This document shows, in pieces, positions 46,238-57,569 of a DNA stretch of 62,502 nucleotides. The stretch is from Acanthamoeba sp. SK_2022b. Its lineage: Eukaryota > Discosea > Longamoebia > Acanthamoebidae. The stretch lies in assembly GCA_027943245.1 (NCBI GenBank), contig JANDJZ010000260.1:1-62502 (forward strand), written 5' to 3'. Position 1 is the first letter of the stretch. Every line of letters begins with the position of its first letter. The translations under genes were made by a program, and so were the position numbers. Below the pieces are notes generated by a model. It worked only from the letters and a program-made list of their open reading frames with translations. It ran no database searches and was not told the DNA's origin.

Positions 46238-47844
46238 TTATTTCGCTTCTTCTCCTTCTTGTCCACAGTCGTCGTCCCGTTGCTGTGCGGTCAGGAAGGA
46301 GTCCAGCGTCGCCATCACACGCAGGCGCCGCGAACGGGCCAGTTCTCGGCCCGTGATCGGCAGCAGGCTCGGGCCAACGGCCCGTTGGTGGTTGGTGCCA
46401 GCGGCCTGTTCGGTGCTCTCCGCCGTCGACGAGCGCTGATTCTGCTTCAGCCCCACCGCTACCTCCACCTCCTCCACTTCCTCCTCCACTTCCTCCTCCT
46501 CCATCTTTTCCTGTTCCCGCGCCATCTGGCAGGCTCGTCGCTTCTCCTCAGCGGTCCTGGGCGGCGGCGGCACCTTCTTGCCGAAGGTCTTCCGCACCCA
46601 GTTGTAGAGGTTGGCTACAGCATCGGACTTACTGATCTCTACGCCGACGCGCTGGGACCGAGTGTTGTCCCACAGCAACGAGAGGCGGGCGAGCACGGCG
46701 CTCTGGTCCAGGTTCTCGAGCAGCGTGTCCTCGCGCATGAGCCTGTCCCCGATCTGGAACTGCAGACGCCGCCGCAGCAGTAGGCTCTCGGTGGAGGGGT
46801 CGCCACGCTGGAAAACGCGCTTCTTGTGGGCCTTGAAGCACTCCCATCGGTAGCGCTGCATCACGATGGGGGTCGACGGCCGGCAGTCGTCGGCGTAGCC
46901 GCGCCGCTCGCACTCCTGGCCGATGAGGCGCCCGGCGAGCACGCCGGTCTGGCTGTACGCCGGGCCCTGCGCTCTCAGCCGCCGCACCACGGCGTCCGAC
47001 ACCTCGAGCCGCTTGCGCTGCACCTCCTTGCTCGCCATCGCGCCCGCGCGGTCGGCGGCCTCATGCCTGGCGATGTGCACAAAGAGCGGGTGCTGCGACT
47101 GGAACAAGGCGCCGCAGGGCTTGCCCCCTTTGTGCCCGGGCTGCGGGCGGAGGCACCGAAAGTGTCGCTCAGGGGTCTGGGCGTAGACGAAGCCGTACTT
47201 GTATATCACGGGAATGCGTTCGTCGCACGCCTCGCATCCGTCCAGGAGGTGGCCCGCGCACACATACCCTATCGGGGCTTTGTGCCGCAGCCTCACGTGA
47301 GTCGACAGTGGACACACGCTCGGACAACTTTCTCTCGAGAAGAGAAGAGAAGAGAGGGAGAGAGAGGGAGAAAGGGAGAGAGAGAAAAAACCTCGGCGGG
47401 GACGCTTAGCTGCTGCTGTCGACGTGGTCTCCTCTGATTTCACTTCGTCGTCGCTCGTCTGACGATTTCGCTTCTTGGCAGATGGGGCGGAGGCCGTTTG
47501 TACCGGAAGCCTTTTCTCTTTGGCGGGTGGGTGGGCGCCCAGACGTGATGCACTAAGCGGATCGCCTGAAAAAAGAGGATGAGATAAATGAAATGAATAA
47601 AATGCAAAGAGGGCCATGCCCAGGAGCTAGCTGTACAGGGTTGAAAAGGCGAGTGCAATTGATTGAAGAGCGTATCGGCCTCGAGCAGCAACCTCTCGGT
47701 CGAATTGTAGTCGTAGGAGGGTACCGGTTGAAGGGATCGTCTCGTTGCAAACTCAGCTGGTGGATGCAACTTGGGCATGGGGGACAGATAGTGGTGTAGG
47801 GGACGGAGCAATTTCTCTCTTGGTGCAGTCCTGTCCTGCGCCAT
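46238..47844 (-). CDS. Cys/His-rich, basic nuclear-like protein of unknown function
   Basis: Exons are complement of 47637..47844 and 46238..47565, phase 1, giving 442 residues. Basic stretches (KRNRQ, AAKRPRR) precede a possible zinc module: CAGHLLDGCEAC and CLRPQPGHKGGKPCGALFQ followed by HPLFVHIARH, giving C..C..H..H spacing. A long charged helical region follows (DAVVRRLRAQGPAY, RVFQRGDPSTESLLLRRRLQ), then a Glu-rich acidic tract. Alternating Ser-Leu codons near 47330-47390 come from a CT-rich tract that may be an unrecognised intron. Possible DNA- or RNA-binding role; no family recognised. Confidence 0.6.
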
Positions 47845-49110
47845 CTTGTAAGTGGCTGGAGTACAAACAAAATCACGGGCGCGTGGCCCATTATTCGCTC
47901 TTCTCCGTTGTTTTTTGATATCGCGTCTTGATGAACACGGAGACGACCGTCCACACCTGATGGTGGAACTGCTTCAAGTTCTCCAGATTGTTTGGCGGAT
48001 ATGTGGGATGGCATGGACAACAGGTGTTCTACTTCCACATGTGACACATATGGTGGAGAAGCTCACTGAGCTCAAGTTGTCTGGTGTGGATGTGTCTTTG
48101 TGGGTGTTCTAAGTTACAGAATAGGAGACTTAGCCTAAGGACTTGCAAGACCTGTTAGATGTGCTAGAAGAAGAGGAAGAAGAGCAGGGAGCTTGAGGCT
48201 GTGAGCACTGTGAAGGCACATAGCCAGGATGATGCTGTAGGGTGGAGAAGGAGGCAGTGATGTTGAGCATGTCCACCAGCCAGGCTCTTGACTAAAGCCA
48301 AGAAGCCAGTTGGTGAGGGAGCCAACATTGGTGGCACTGAGGGTGGAGGAAGAGAGAGGAATAATGCCATGGTAGAGGGCAGGGGCAAGCAAGAGGTAGA
48401 AGGTGGGAGCAGCTTCATACAAGACAGGGGAGGCAATGGTATGCTATAGAGGATGGGAGAGTAGTGGAAGTGGATGACACAGAAGAGTAGGAGAGAGGAA
48501 ATGTTGTTGATGGCTCAAGCTAGATGTTCAGGCTAGGAGGTGATGTAGAACCCAACACCATGGTTCAAGTCAAGGCGCTCAGCAGCATCCTGAACATTGA
48601 GCTCCAAGCAAAGAAAACCCAATGCACATCAGTTCCAAAAAAACCAATGCACATCAGTCCCAAAAACCTGATTACAAAACATCTGATTTTCTTCTTTTTT
48701 TTTTCTGAACACTCTGTTATAAGCCCCTGCATGATGTGCACAGGAGGTTTGTTAGCTGTCTCAATAGGACATTTTGAGAAGGGGCAGTGAACAGCCAAAT
48801 TTCTACATGAGCCCAATTCATTACTCATTGATCATTACCAGGGCAGACAACGCTACCTCCATCCTCAATCACAGTGGCCCAAGGATTCCAACCTCATGAT
48901 CACCAATCTCTTTTCCCATATACATCGTTTTGGCTTCTGCCTGGTGTGGCCCCTCACTCTCCTGCCTGTGCTGCCACCTGGGCTGCTGTCATTGCTTGTT
49001 CTCCTGCCTGGGCCTCTGCCACTCACTATCCTGCCTGCACAGTGCTGGTTTGTCTACAATCACTTGCTTGCTGCATTCATGTGCTTGTGACAGCCCTAGG
49101 GCTAGGATCA
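47845..49110. other. AT-richer stretch without a supported gene
   Basis: About 1.25 kb. Open frames on both strands are short and lack conserved motifs (for example 48135-48436 minus and 48874-49116 plus). Base use is like the 15-17 kb block. It probably consists of old insertion debris. Confidence 0.5.
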
Positions 49111-49350
49111 AGATGATTGTAAGGTTCACCCTTTTCACCCAACTAAAGTTGGTTCTTTATAAAGGCACTTCATGGAACATGCATCAATTCTAGGCAGCAC
49201 ACAGTGAAGCAAGCGATATGTATGCAGCTTAATTGAGTTCCAAAAACACCAAGCTTATCCAGTCTTTCAAAGCACACTAGGGGGCTCTGGTGTGGCAATG
49301 TTACTCCGCCAGTGCTTTTGGTGATGATGCTGATGATATATTGAAAGCTC
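49110..49350 (+). pseudogene. Decayed fragment of the kinase gene
   Basis: Segments match the kinase gene at 54165-54560 in the same order: TTCACCCTTTTCACCCAACT (49125; 54177), TTCTAGGCAGCACA versus TATTAGGCAGCAGT, GCGATATGTATGCAGC versus GCGATATGTACGCAGC, and GTGTGGCAATGTTACTC followed by GCCAGTGC (49293; 54519). Substitutions and deletions have destroyed the frame. The match includes the presumed intron, so it derives from a DNA duplication rather than from mRNA. Confidence 0.75.
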
Positions 49351-49649
49351 CACCTAAGCGTGGTGCCCTCATCCTGGCTAGGACACTGCCATGTGCATGC
49401 ATGTTTTTAGTGGGCTTCTGAGACACATGTAAACCACCTACTAAGCACTCACTTTCCCTGCACATTGGCACAAGTGATGAGGGATCAAACTCCTTCTGTT
49501 CTTGTGTGGCGCAGAGCTGAAATCATAAGTCCAGGGAGCCAGCTTTCTCAGGGCACTTGGAGATCGCCAGCGCCTTGAGGAGCCTAAAGTTCCAGAATCT
49601 GCTGGTCAATGCAGCACCTGCAGTAAAAGGATATATCAGATGGACATGC

Positions 49650-50237
49650 CTTATTTGTCATGCAGATTGCATGTACCAATGCCTTGCTGTCTGCTCTGAG
49701 GGATAGAGCAGAGTGTTATAGTTTGGTAGCTGCATTGGCAGAGGAGAACTGGATTCTGGGTTCTCAATGGCTTCAACAGGTTGAGATGGGGGCAAGTGTA
49801 GTGCCAACGTAGTGGATCTTGTGAATATGACCGTAGCCTCATCAGGGTCAATGACAGTCTCGTTCATAGCAAAGAAATGATGTGGATCTTCACCCAAAAA
49901 AACGTTCACCACAATGATCTCCAAACTCTCCACTTTCAATGTTGTTGGTGTGCAGGAGCAAAACCAAAGAAATGAACAGGTTCACCGTTCTCTTCCTGAG
50001 CAGGTACATATATCAGCAGAGTGATACTGGCCAAACATAACAACGTACCCTTTTAGCCATTGTCCTCAGAAATTTAATGACTCTCCGCCAGACTTCAGCA
50101 GGAGTATGGGCCTTTGGCAGTTGGTTCAGCTGGTTGGCTCCAAACTGGCACATGTTCCACTGATGGGAACCAAGTCCATGCCAATCAACCTGAGGATGCT
50201 GTGAAGATGGTTGTGCCCAAAAAAAGCTGCCAGCCAG
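49650..50237 (-). pseudogene. Unidentified gene remnant, minus strand
   Basis: Open segments with protein-like character are seen: SLEIIVVNVFLGEDPHHFFA (49930-49850) and WHGLGSHQWNMCQFGANQLN followed by QLPKAHTPAEVWRRV (50200-50060). A stop separates the two. The solo LTR is inserted at its upstream side. I do not recognise the family. A host gene broken by insertion is the likely explanation. Confidence 0.4.
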
Positions 50238-50378
50238 AGTTGGAGAAGAAGAAGACGGTTTTATTGATGACCGGAGCGGTACAAAAGGGCGCTTGGAGGG
50301 CTGCGAAGAGGCGTGGAGCGCAGAAAAGGAAAGAAAAAAAGAAATAGAGAAAAGAGGAGTCACGACTGAACTCCAACA
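50238..50378 (-). mobile_element. Solo copia LTR
   Basis: These 141 bp match both LTRs of the 17.4-21.4 kb element, running from AGTTGGAG to CTCCAACA on the plus strand. A 5-bp target duplication GCCAG lies at 50233-50237 and 50379-50383. No internal element sequence is present, so the body was removed by LTR-LTR recombination. It lies about 330 bases upstream of the isocyanide synthase start. Confidence 0.93.
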
Positions 50379-50711
50379 GCCAGCAGGAGCGCCGAGGGCG
50401 AAGTACACGACTATACGGATGGGAAAAGGACGGGAAACACGCTGGGACTGACGTTTGGTTGCTGGTGTGTAAGGCTGGCAGTCGGGGCACCGCCGATAAG
50501 AGCTTTACTGGGAAAGGTCCGCTGACGTAAGCGAGGAATAAGGGCACTTATCGGCGCGTTCGCCCAAGAGGTTTTCTGTGGCTATCTTCTTGTTGTATGC
50601 TTCTTTCTTCATCGTTTCTTCCCCCGTCTGGCTGGAGAGCGCTGTGTCTGTCTGGCAAGAAGAAACCCACCAGCTTGTGGCTCACCCCGCGACTGCAGTC
50701 TACCCAACCAC

Positions 50712-52694
50712 ATGCTTCAACCAGATACAAAAATGGTGACGGCAACCCAAACCGCCGACGCCGTCCTCTCCGTCGTTGAGTCGTACCGCCTGAAGGCCTC
50801 CCCCTTCGACTCCTCTCTTGTCTCCCAGTGCCGGGAAACCTTCCTCCCGCTCATACAGAAGGCCGTCGAAGCGAAAGAGCCCGTCTCCTTCGTTCTCCCT
50901 GCTTTCCCCTTCAAGTCGCCCAATACAGTTGACAAGGTCCTCGGCGTGCTGCCGGACAAGTGTGAGGAAGTTGCACTGCTACACCTCCAGGGCTTCTGCA
51001 ACAATATAAAAGACGTCTACGCTCAGGGCGCGGAGCTGACCATTGTGTCCGATGGCATCGTATATAACGGTACGTCCCCTTCCCTAAAACCTCGAACTGT
51101 ATCACACACTAACCCCCTCAAAGACCTCCTCGGGGTCCCCGACGCCACCGTCCATGAGTACGGCGAGCGCCTGAGCCAAATGGCCATGGACCTTTCCTGC
51201 AACAGCATACATTTCGCGCGGCTCTCGATGATGTCGTCGCTGAAAGCCAAGCTGCCGGTCGAGCTGCCCGACTACCACGACACGGCCAGCTACGAGAAGG
51301 TGGCTCCGCTGGTGCGCGACATGTTGATTGCGACGTACATCGATGAGGGGTACGATGCCGACAGCCACATCGCCCATGACGAGAACGTCAAGGCCACGTA
51401 TATGGGCTACCTCAAGTACCTGTCTCGCGACCTGCGGCAGTCCTCCACCAGTCGGAACGCGTTCAAGCGGAAGGTGTCCAAGGTGTCCAAGAAGATGCTA
51501 GCGCGCGGACAGGTGAGCCCAAACGGCAACAAAATCCCTTACAAACTAACCCTGCAAACTTTGGTGCTGAACTAACACTTTCTCCACCCACCCACCCAGT
51601 GCTACGCCGCCTGCGTCAAAGAGTGCTTCCCGCACTCCGTCCGCCTCTCCATCCACGCCGCCAACTCCGCCACCAAGATCCCCATCGCCGTTATCCCCAA
51701 CGTCCAGGACCGCCCCATCACGCCCTGGCACAGCGTCATGACGTGCGGGCTGGACGGCATATTGCGGCCCATGACGCGCAAAGAGGTCGCCAAGCGCTCC
51801 GATTTGGAGCCCGTCTACAAGCCGGACGGCCAGCTCTGGTGTTACCGCGAAAAGAGTACCCTGTACGATGTTTTCACCCGCCAGGGCGCCTTCGTCGACC
51901 ACACCTACCCGTGCGGCCTGCTCATCCAGTTCCCGGCCGGCACGCCCTTCAGCGCCGCGGACATGCAGACTGTTCGCAAACTGGCCGACCACAACCCCCC
52001 TGTGGTCCTACGCGGCCTGGACGGCACGAACGACCGGCAAGCCTTCCTGGCCAAGGGTCGGGAGATGGGGCAGGTCATGCCGTGGAAGTTCGGCGAGCTG
52101 CTAGAGGTCAAGGACGGCGGCGAGAATACGGCGGGGCTGAACAACGTGCTGTCCGCCGAGCCCATGCCCATGCACTATAACGGCCTGTTCCAGATGGTCA
52201 ACGGCGTGTCGACGCCGCCGCACTACCAGATTTTCACAGCCGTGACGGTGTCGCCGAAGGGCACGGGGCGCACGCTGTTCGCCACGAGTCCTTTGCTGTT
52301 CGCGAACCTCACGGGCGGCTGGACGGTCGACAAGCTGCGGCCCTACAAGTGGCGCGTCGACTCTGAGTCGTTCGACTCGTCGCACATCGGGCAGCTGCCG
52401 CTCGTCGTCGACCACCCGGAGACGGGCGTCCCGTGCATCCGGTACCACGAGGACTGGCCGCAGGAGCGGACGTGCTTCGAGGAGACGCGCGTCAGCATCG
52501 AAGACACGGACAAGGCGACGGACCTGAGCATCCGCACGGCCATCGAAAAGGCGCTGTACGACTGGCGCGTGTGCCTGCGCATCTCCTGGGAGAAGGGCGA
52601 CGTCTTGGTCAGCGACAACATCCTGAACATGCACACGCGCGAGGGCTACTCATCCATGTTTTGCCGCGAGCTGTGGCGCCTGCACGTACACTAG
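50712..52694 (+). CDS. Isocyanide synthase-TauD dioxygenase fusion (DIT1/PvcA plus PvcB-like)
   Basis: Three exons, 50712-51069, 51124-51512 and 51600-52694, join in phase and encode 613 residues. The N-terminal half is a DIT1/PvcA isocyanide synthase: LPAFPFKSPNTVDKVLGVLP, ELTIVSDGIVYNDLLGVPD and a long helical part. These enzymes turn an amino-acid amine into an isonitrile using ribulose 5-phosphate. The C-terminal half is a TauD-type Fe(II)/2-oxoglutarate dioxygenase, as in PvcB: PPVVLRGLDGTNDRQAF, MHYNGLFQ, GTGRTLFATSPLLF, and the distal DNILNMHTREGY with His and Arg. The first metal motif is His-Tyr-Asn (codons 52173-52181) where His-x-Asp is expected. ATG 50733 is an alternative start. 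Soluble, no signal peptide. Confidence 0.93.
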
Positions 52695-53047
52695 AGAGAA
52701 AACAAAACGTTAAGGTCCAGTGAGGCCCAGAAAAAAATGACTGGGGCTTTTGCCCAACGCCCAGCAAATACCCCGCGTGGGGCGTCCTGCTCTGTTCTCG
52801 CTACTCCACTCACTTGTTGGGTTCAGAGCTCTCTTGCTTGGCATGGTCCTTTCCTCTCTTGCTCCTGCTTGTTGGGGGAGGTTCTGTGCTCCTGCATCCT
52901 GCTCTTGCTCATGCCATCAGGGCGTCCTTGCTCCTGCTCTTCTCAGGTCTTCTCTAAGTGGATTTAAATCCATACACTGCAATCACTGGCCTGAGTAATG
53001 CAAAAAAAAAAACCCTCAAAATAGGGGCTCTTGTTCAGGCAGGGTAT
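52695..53047. other. Non-coding, C/T-rich low-complexity stretch
   Basis: It contains repeated CTCCTGCT-like words and no protein-like frame. It resembles the sequence near 48930-49020. Confidence 0.4.
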
Positions 53048-54698
53048 GGAGCATTTATGTGACAGGCTGTACCAGGGTCTAGCTGGCCACTCAGATATAT
53101 TCGCCAAAGCATACCTTTTTCCCACCGCCTTGTTTTCACGTTTCCCACTCTTGTTTGTTTGTTTGTTTCAAACTTGCCTTCGAAGATGCAACGCCCCTCA
53201 CAACGAAGTCCGTTCAGGCCAGTGGCTCCAGGCTATGCTGCCAACTTCTCTCCCACCTTCCAGTACGCCGATCTGCGGCAATTCAATATCGCGGAGCAGT
53301 CCTCTTATTCAATGGCTTTCTCAGCCTTCTACAACTATCCCAAGCAGTTAGCAATGGTGCGAGTGACACATGTTGGGATCAAATGGGAAGCACAAACTTC
53401 AACCTCGTGGCTACAATTGCCGAGGTACCCACAAAACTTCTGCTTTCTGTGTACTTGCTGTGTGGCTATAACTTTGTTCAGAAACCAGGCACAATTGTTG
53501 AGATGGGAGTACGGAATGACCAGATGGTGGTACGGAAGACATTCGATGGCGAGAGCTCTTCCGATATGTATGAACGTGAGCTTAAGGCTTATATGCTCTT
53601 GCGCAACCAAGGTGCCTATTGGTTGGGTTTCCATCGCCAAAAGATCATGGCTCACCCCTGTGCAGGCATCACGCCAAATCTCTTAGGGCACTGGCGTGAT
53701 GAAGCCACAAGAGCTCTCACAATCGAGTTAGAGTACCGGCCTTCGACACTCTCTTTTGAATTCACGCTGAACCTGGCTCAAATTAAATCGGTAATGGTGG
53801 GTCTGTTCAAGGTACCTCGACACCTCAAAAATGTACAACACTTGGCACGGCTGAAACTTCAGTGCACAGGCACTGGCATACCTGCATAGCATTGGTTTTA
53901 CTCATAGGGACATCAAGCAGCATAACCTACTGGCTTGCAACACCACCTCTAATCGTACATCACGCTTACCTGCTCGACTCCACGAAACTAAGCAGTTCAT
54001 TGCAATTAATTCTCTCTTTCTCTCTCCAGTGGCGCACGTGCTGCTAATCGACTTCGAATTTATGCATCGATTTGGAGACCCTGTCGCAGACGAGCGGTTC
54101 TTTACACCTGGATATCGTTCTCCCGAGTGCGTTAAGGCCATGCAGGGGACTGCTGCTCAAGAGGATCGTCAGGTTTCACCCTTTTCACCCAACTGCAAGA
54201 CAAGTTTGTCCTTTCTGAAGGCACGTTGTGGTGGAACTTGCATCAATATTAGGCAGCAGTATGCAGTGGAGCGGGCGATATGTACGCAGCAGGCATCATC
54301 TTAATCGAGTTCCTGATGGACATCAGCCTGCTAGGGGAGCAAACCAAAAGCACCAAGCTGGTCGAGTCTTTGGGAGCGCTGATGGCAACGCATGCAGGAC
54401 ACAAACAACGCTGTGCACGCATGGCCAAAATTCTTGATAGGCTGGGCCTCCGCTGGTACGAACACTCGTGTTCCTTCTCTTTTCATGCGTAGCTGAGTGT
54501 ACATGTCATCTGCGTTTGGTGTGGCAATGTTACTCTGCCAGTGCATTCGATGACGATGCTGATGACATGCCTTACCCTCTGTACGAGGACAACGGTGATG
54601 CTCTGGACCTCGCACACAAGCTGACGATGCACTCCGCAGGTGACCGACTGACCGCCGCCCAGGCACTTGATCACCCCTTCCTCCAGCCATCAACTTAG
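53048..54698 (+). CDS. Divergent eukaryotic-type protein kinase
   Basis: Exon pieces together show a kinase fold: beta-3 Lys in MVVRKTFDGE, alpha-C Glu in YERELKAYMLLRNQ (53540-53610), hinge-like LTIELEYRPSTLSFEF (53720), catalytic loop FTHRDIKQHNLL (53900), metal loop VLLIDFEFMHRFGD (54040, DFE rather than DFG), FFTPGYRSPECV (54110, the S-P-E helix) and YAAGIILIEFLMD (54285). The end has ALDLAHKLTMHSAGDRLTAA then HPFLQPST, stop 54698. Key catalytic residues HRD and Lys are kept, but DFG is altered. First exon (53048 or 53185) and several intron borders are uncertain. AT-richer than neighbours. Family not assigned. Confidence 0.65.
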
Positions 54699-54931
54699 CT
54701 TCTTTCTCCCGATCTTGATTGGGCTCCCACTGTGGCCGTGTTCCTCTATTGATGAAAGAGATGTGGAGTGTAGGTGGGTGTCCACATGCAAGGTAGATTG
54801 TATGAAGAAAACCCACCTCCTCTTCCAGGCAGGTTGGTGGGAACCGTGGTGTCGGACCTGACAGTGGCGGGACTTGAAACGAGGAGGGGGGCAGCGAAGA
54901 AAAATTGTTATCTTTTTATATTCTGCGCAAG

Positions 54932-55634
54932 ATGGACAAACGAGCACTGTACCAGCTCATCATCAGGTGCGCCTTTATGAGTTCACTGCCGTGGCAGAAG
55001 CTGAAGTGAATGGGCTTCGTTTTTGATATTTATTTTTAACCGATTTTTCAATCCTCTAACGCCTGACATCAATCTCATTTGAACTTTTCCAGTCAGCTGC
55101 ACGAAGATGGGTTTACCGACATCGCGGCACAGCTGTCCAATGTGACGCTAATCCCTCGCCCGCCACAAGTAGCACCACAGCGCCTTTATAAGTTGGCCAG
55201 CAAGGGCCGCACCAGAGAAACTACCAGACGCGAGAGTACTGCCCCCCCCCTCTATTCCCTCAACCCCGCCCCAATGCGTCGTTTTTGCTCACCAGCACTC
55301 TGTGGCGCGCCGACCGCCAGAGGACAAGATGGCGTGGGACAAGGAGAACGACGACGACTCTGGCTCCGTGCTTCTGGGCGCCAACGTGCGACCCAAGGGC
55401 CTCGATTTTGACCGCGAAAAGAGTGCGCACACTCTCGCAGGCATGCTGCCAATGCCACAAGCTCGTCTCACCCCTTTGCCTCTTTGCTGCGCACTCGTCG
55501 TGTGCCGCGTCGTGGGGTGTGTCGGTACGCAGACGACCGGGCGCCGGATCGCCTCGGCTGCCGTTACACGACGCGCTACCTCACAACACACAAGGGATCC
55601 GTGCGCTGTGCGCGATTCTCTTACGATGGTAAAC

Positions 55635-55691
<57 letters not shown>

Positions 55692-57229
55692 CAGCGGTAG
55701 CCATTGTTGAGTTGAGTTGACAATGCGCACACACCACAATATACACAGGCAAGCTGGTGGCCACCGGCTCGGTGGACACTTCGGTCAAGCTGGCCGATGT
55801 GGAAAAGATGAAGGCGCACGGCGAGAAGAAGGAAAACCACCACGACCACATGGACGACGGGGCCTCGCGCAACGTCACGCGGTCCTTCTACGACCACTCC
55901 TCGGTAACTCCGCCGAGCTTGGGCGCCGCACTGCCCTCTCCCCTCACCACTGTGCCTCACGCCGTGTGCTGTGCCTCGTGTCGTGTGTCGTTTGCGGGGG
56001 GGGGGTTGCGAAACGATTGGGTAGACGGTGACCGACGTCTGCTTCCACCCCACGTCGCCGCTCCTCATCTCCTGCTCCAAGGACACCTCCATCAAATTCT
56101 TCGACTACTCCAAGACCCACGCCAAGCGCAGCGTCAAGTTCATCCAGGACGCGGTCCGGCTTCGCTCGGTCGACTTCCACCCCTCGGGTAACGCCTTCGC
56201 CTCATTGGTCGGTCGGTTTGGGGGGGGGGGTCGTGCACGTGTTCGCGGACAACCCACGGCTGATGGGGGAATCGCTGTGCGTGTGCTGGGGGGGGGGGTC
56301 ATGGGTCCAGGCGACTTCTTGTTGGCGTCGGGTAAGGACACGCGGATCCGTCTCTACGACACGCGCACCCAGCAGGCCTTTGTCGGGCCGAACGCCGCCG
56401 ACAATCACACCTCCGCCGTGAACATGGTAACGCACACGGGCACACACGCGCATGAGCACGCCTTAACCGTTCGCTGTGGCTCCTGCGTAAAGGTTCGCTA
56501 TCGCAACGACGGAGGCGTGTATGCCTCTGCGGGGAAGGACGGCAACATCAAGCTGTGGGACACCACCAGCGCCGCGTGCATCAGCACCTTCCCCGCCGCA
56601 CACTCGGGAAACGCCGTACGCACGTGCCCGTCTCTTTTCTCTCTGTGGGCGCCCCCTCATCGCCAAACGCGCACACGCACACGCAGGTGACTTCGGTTCA
56701 GTTTTCGCGGAACGGGCGATACCTGCTGTCGTGCGGGAAGGACTCGACCGTCAAGCTCTGGGACCTGTCCACGACGCGACCCCTCCGAATCTACTCTGGC
56801 TCGGTGCTCAGCGTACGCCGCTTCGGCCTTGCCTCCCCCTTCCCCCTTTCCCGCGCTTCGCTCTCCTCGTCAGCTGGACGTGTCTCCTGTGTGACACGTT
56901 TCGGTTGTCGTGCAGAAGCGGCGGCTGCCGGCGACGTTCAACTTCAGCGAGGACTACGTGCTTGCGCCCGACGAGTCTGGCGCGGTGGCCGTCATCTGGG
57001 ACACACGCTCGGGTAGCGCTTTCGATTTTAATTATTTTTTTTATTATTTTGATTTATAAAATTATTAAAATGCAAGTGGCTGACCTTTTTTTTCTGGTTT
57101 TGGGCAGGCGACCAGCTGCAGCGGCTGACCGGACACAACCAGCTGGTGCGATGCGTCGTTTCCTCGCCCGTCGAAAACGCCCTCCTCACTTGCAGCGATG
57201 ACTCGCGTGCACGCTTCTGGATGGTGTGA
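54932..57229 (+). CDS. CSTF1: Cleavage stimulation factor 50-kDa subunit (CstF-50)
   Basis: Eleven exons. It starts [11 protein letters not shown] at 54932-54966, then 55093-55235 ([14 protein letters not shown]), 55321-55422, 55533-55628 and further exons to TGA at 57227. The N-terminal dimerisation helices are followed by WD40 repeats: [100 protein letters not shown] and [20 protein letters not shown], ending [12 protein letters not shown]. Order and the FDYSK...AKR and F(N)...EDYVL motifs match animal CSTF1. It works in 3' end cleavage of pre-mRNA. Introns include a (CA)n tract and G-runs. Confidence 0.93.
55632..55690. repeat. (CA)n microsatellite in CSTF1 intron
   Basis: About 27 CA units within intron 4. 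Confidence 0.95.
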
Positions 57230-57429
57230 GGAAAGAGCGGCATTTGCCCAGAAACAATAAATAAAATAAACAAAAATCGAACGATCAACGGCGTGATGCC
57301 TTTGCAGGAGAGAAGCTGATGATGAGGGTGGCGGTGGGGTGGGATCTGGAGAATGGGGTGCGCCCAAACCCAGACATGACGCCAGCGGCTGGCGAGCGGA
57401 ATTTCGAAACGAACCCGGTTGCTCGAGCG

Positions 57430-57460
57430 CCGATTGGCCAGGCGCCGCACTACTTAAAGG
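57430..57460 (+). promoter_or_regulatory. Possible ATTGGCC and TACTTAAAGG promoter elements
   Basis: An inverted CCAAT box and an A/T core lie about 135 and 115 bases before the Leo-like lectin ATG. The divergent-direction VWA gene has CCAAT boxes and CCCTTTTAAG in a similar place (59935-60020), so these may be shared signals. Confidence 0.3.
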
Positions 57461-57569
57461 GCAGTCCGAACATGCTAAGCAGATCCTTATCCGCCTATCA
57501 CTCCTCTCTCACTCACACACTCCCACGCCAGGACAGGCTACCCTCGCTTCACACCTTGCCTATAGCACC

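Noticed and set aside
48874..49116. Small Cys/Leu-rich plus-strand frame
   Set aside because: Three overlapping frames of similar length exist in a C/T-rich low-complexity segment, so none is favoured.
50712..52694. Bacterial contamination as source of the isocyanide synthase
   Set aside because: Two phase-correct GT-AG introns and flanking eukaryotic genes on the same sequence make this unlikely.
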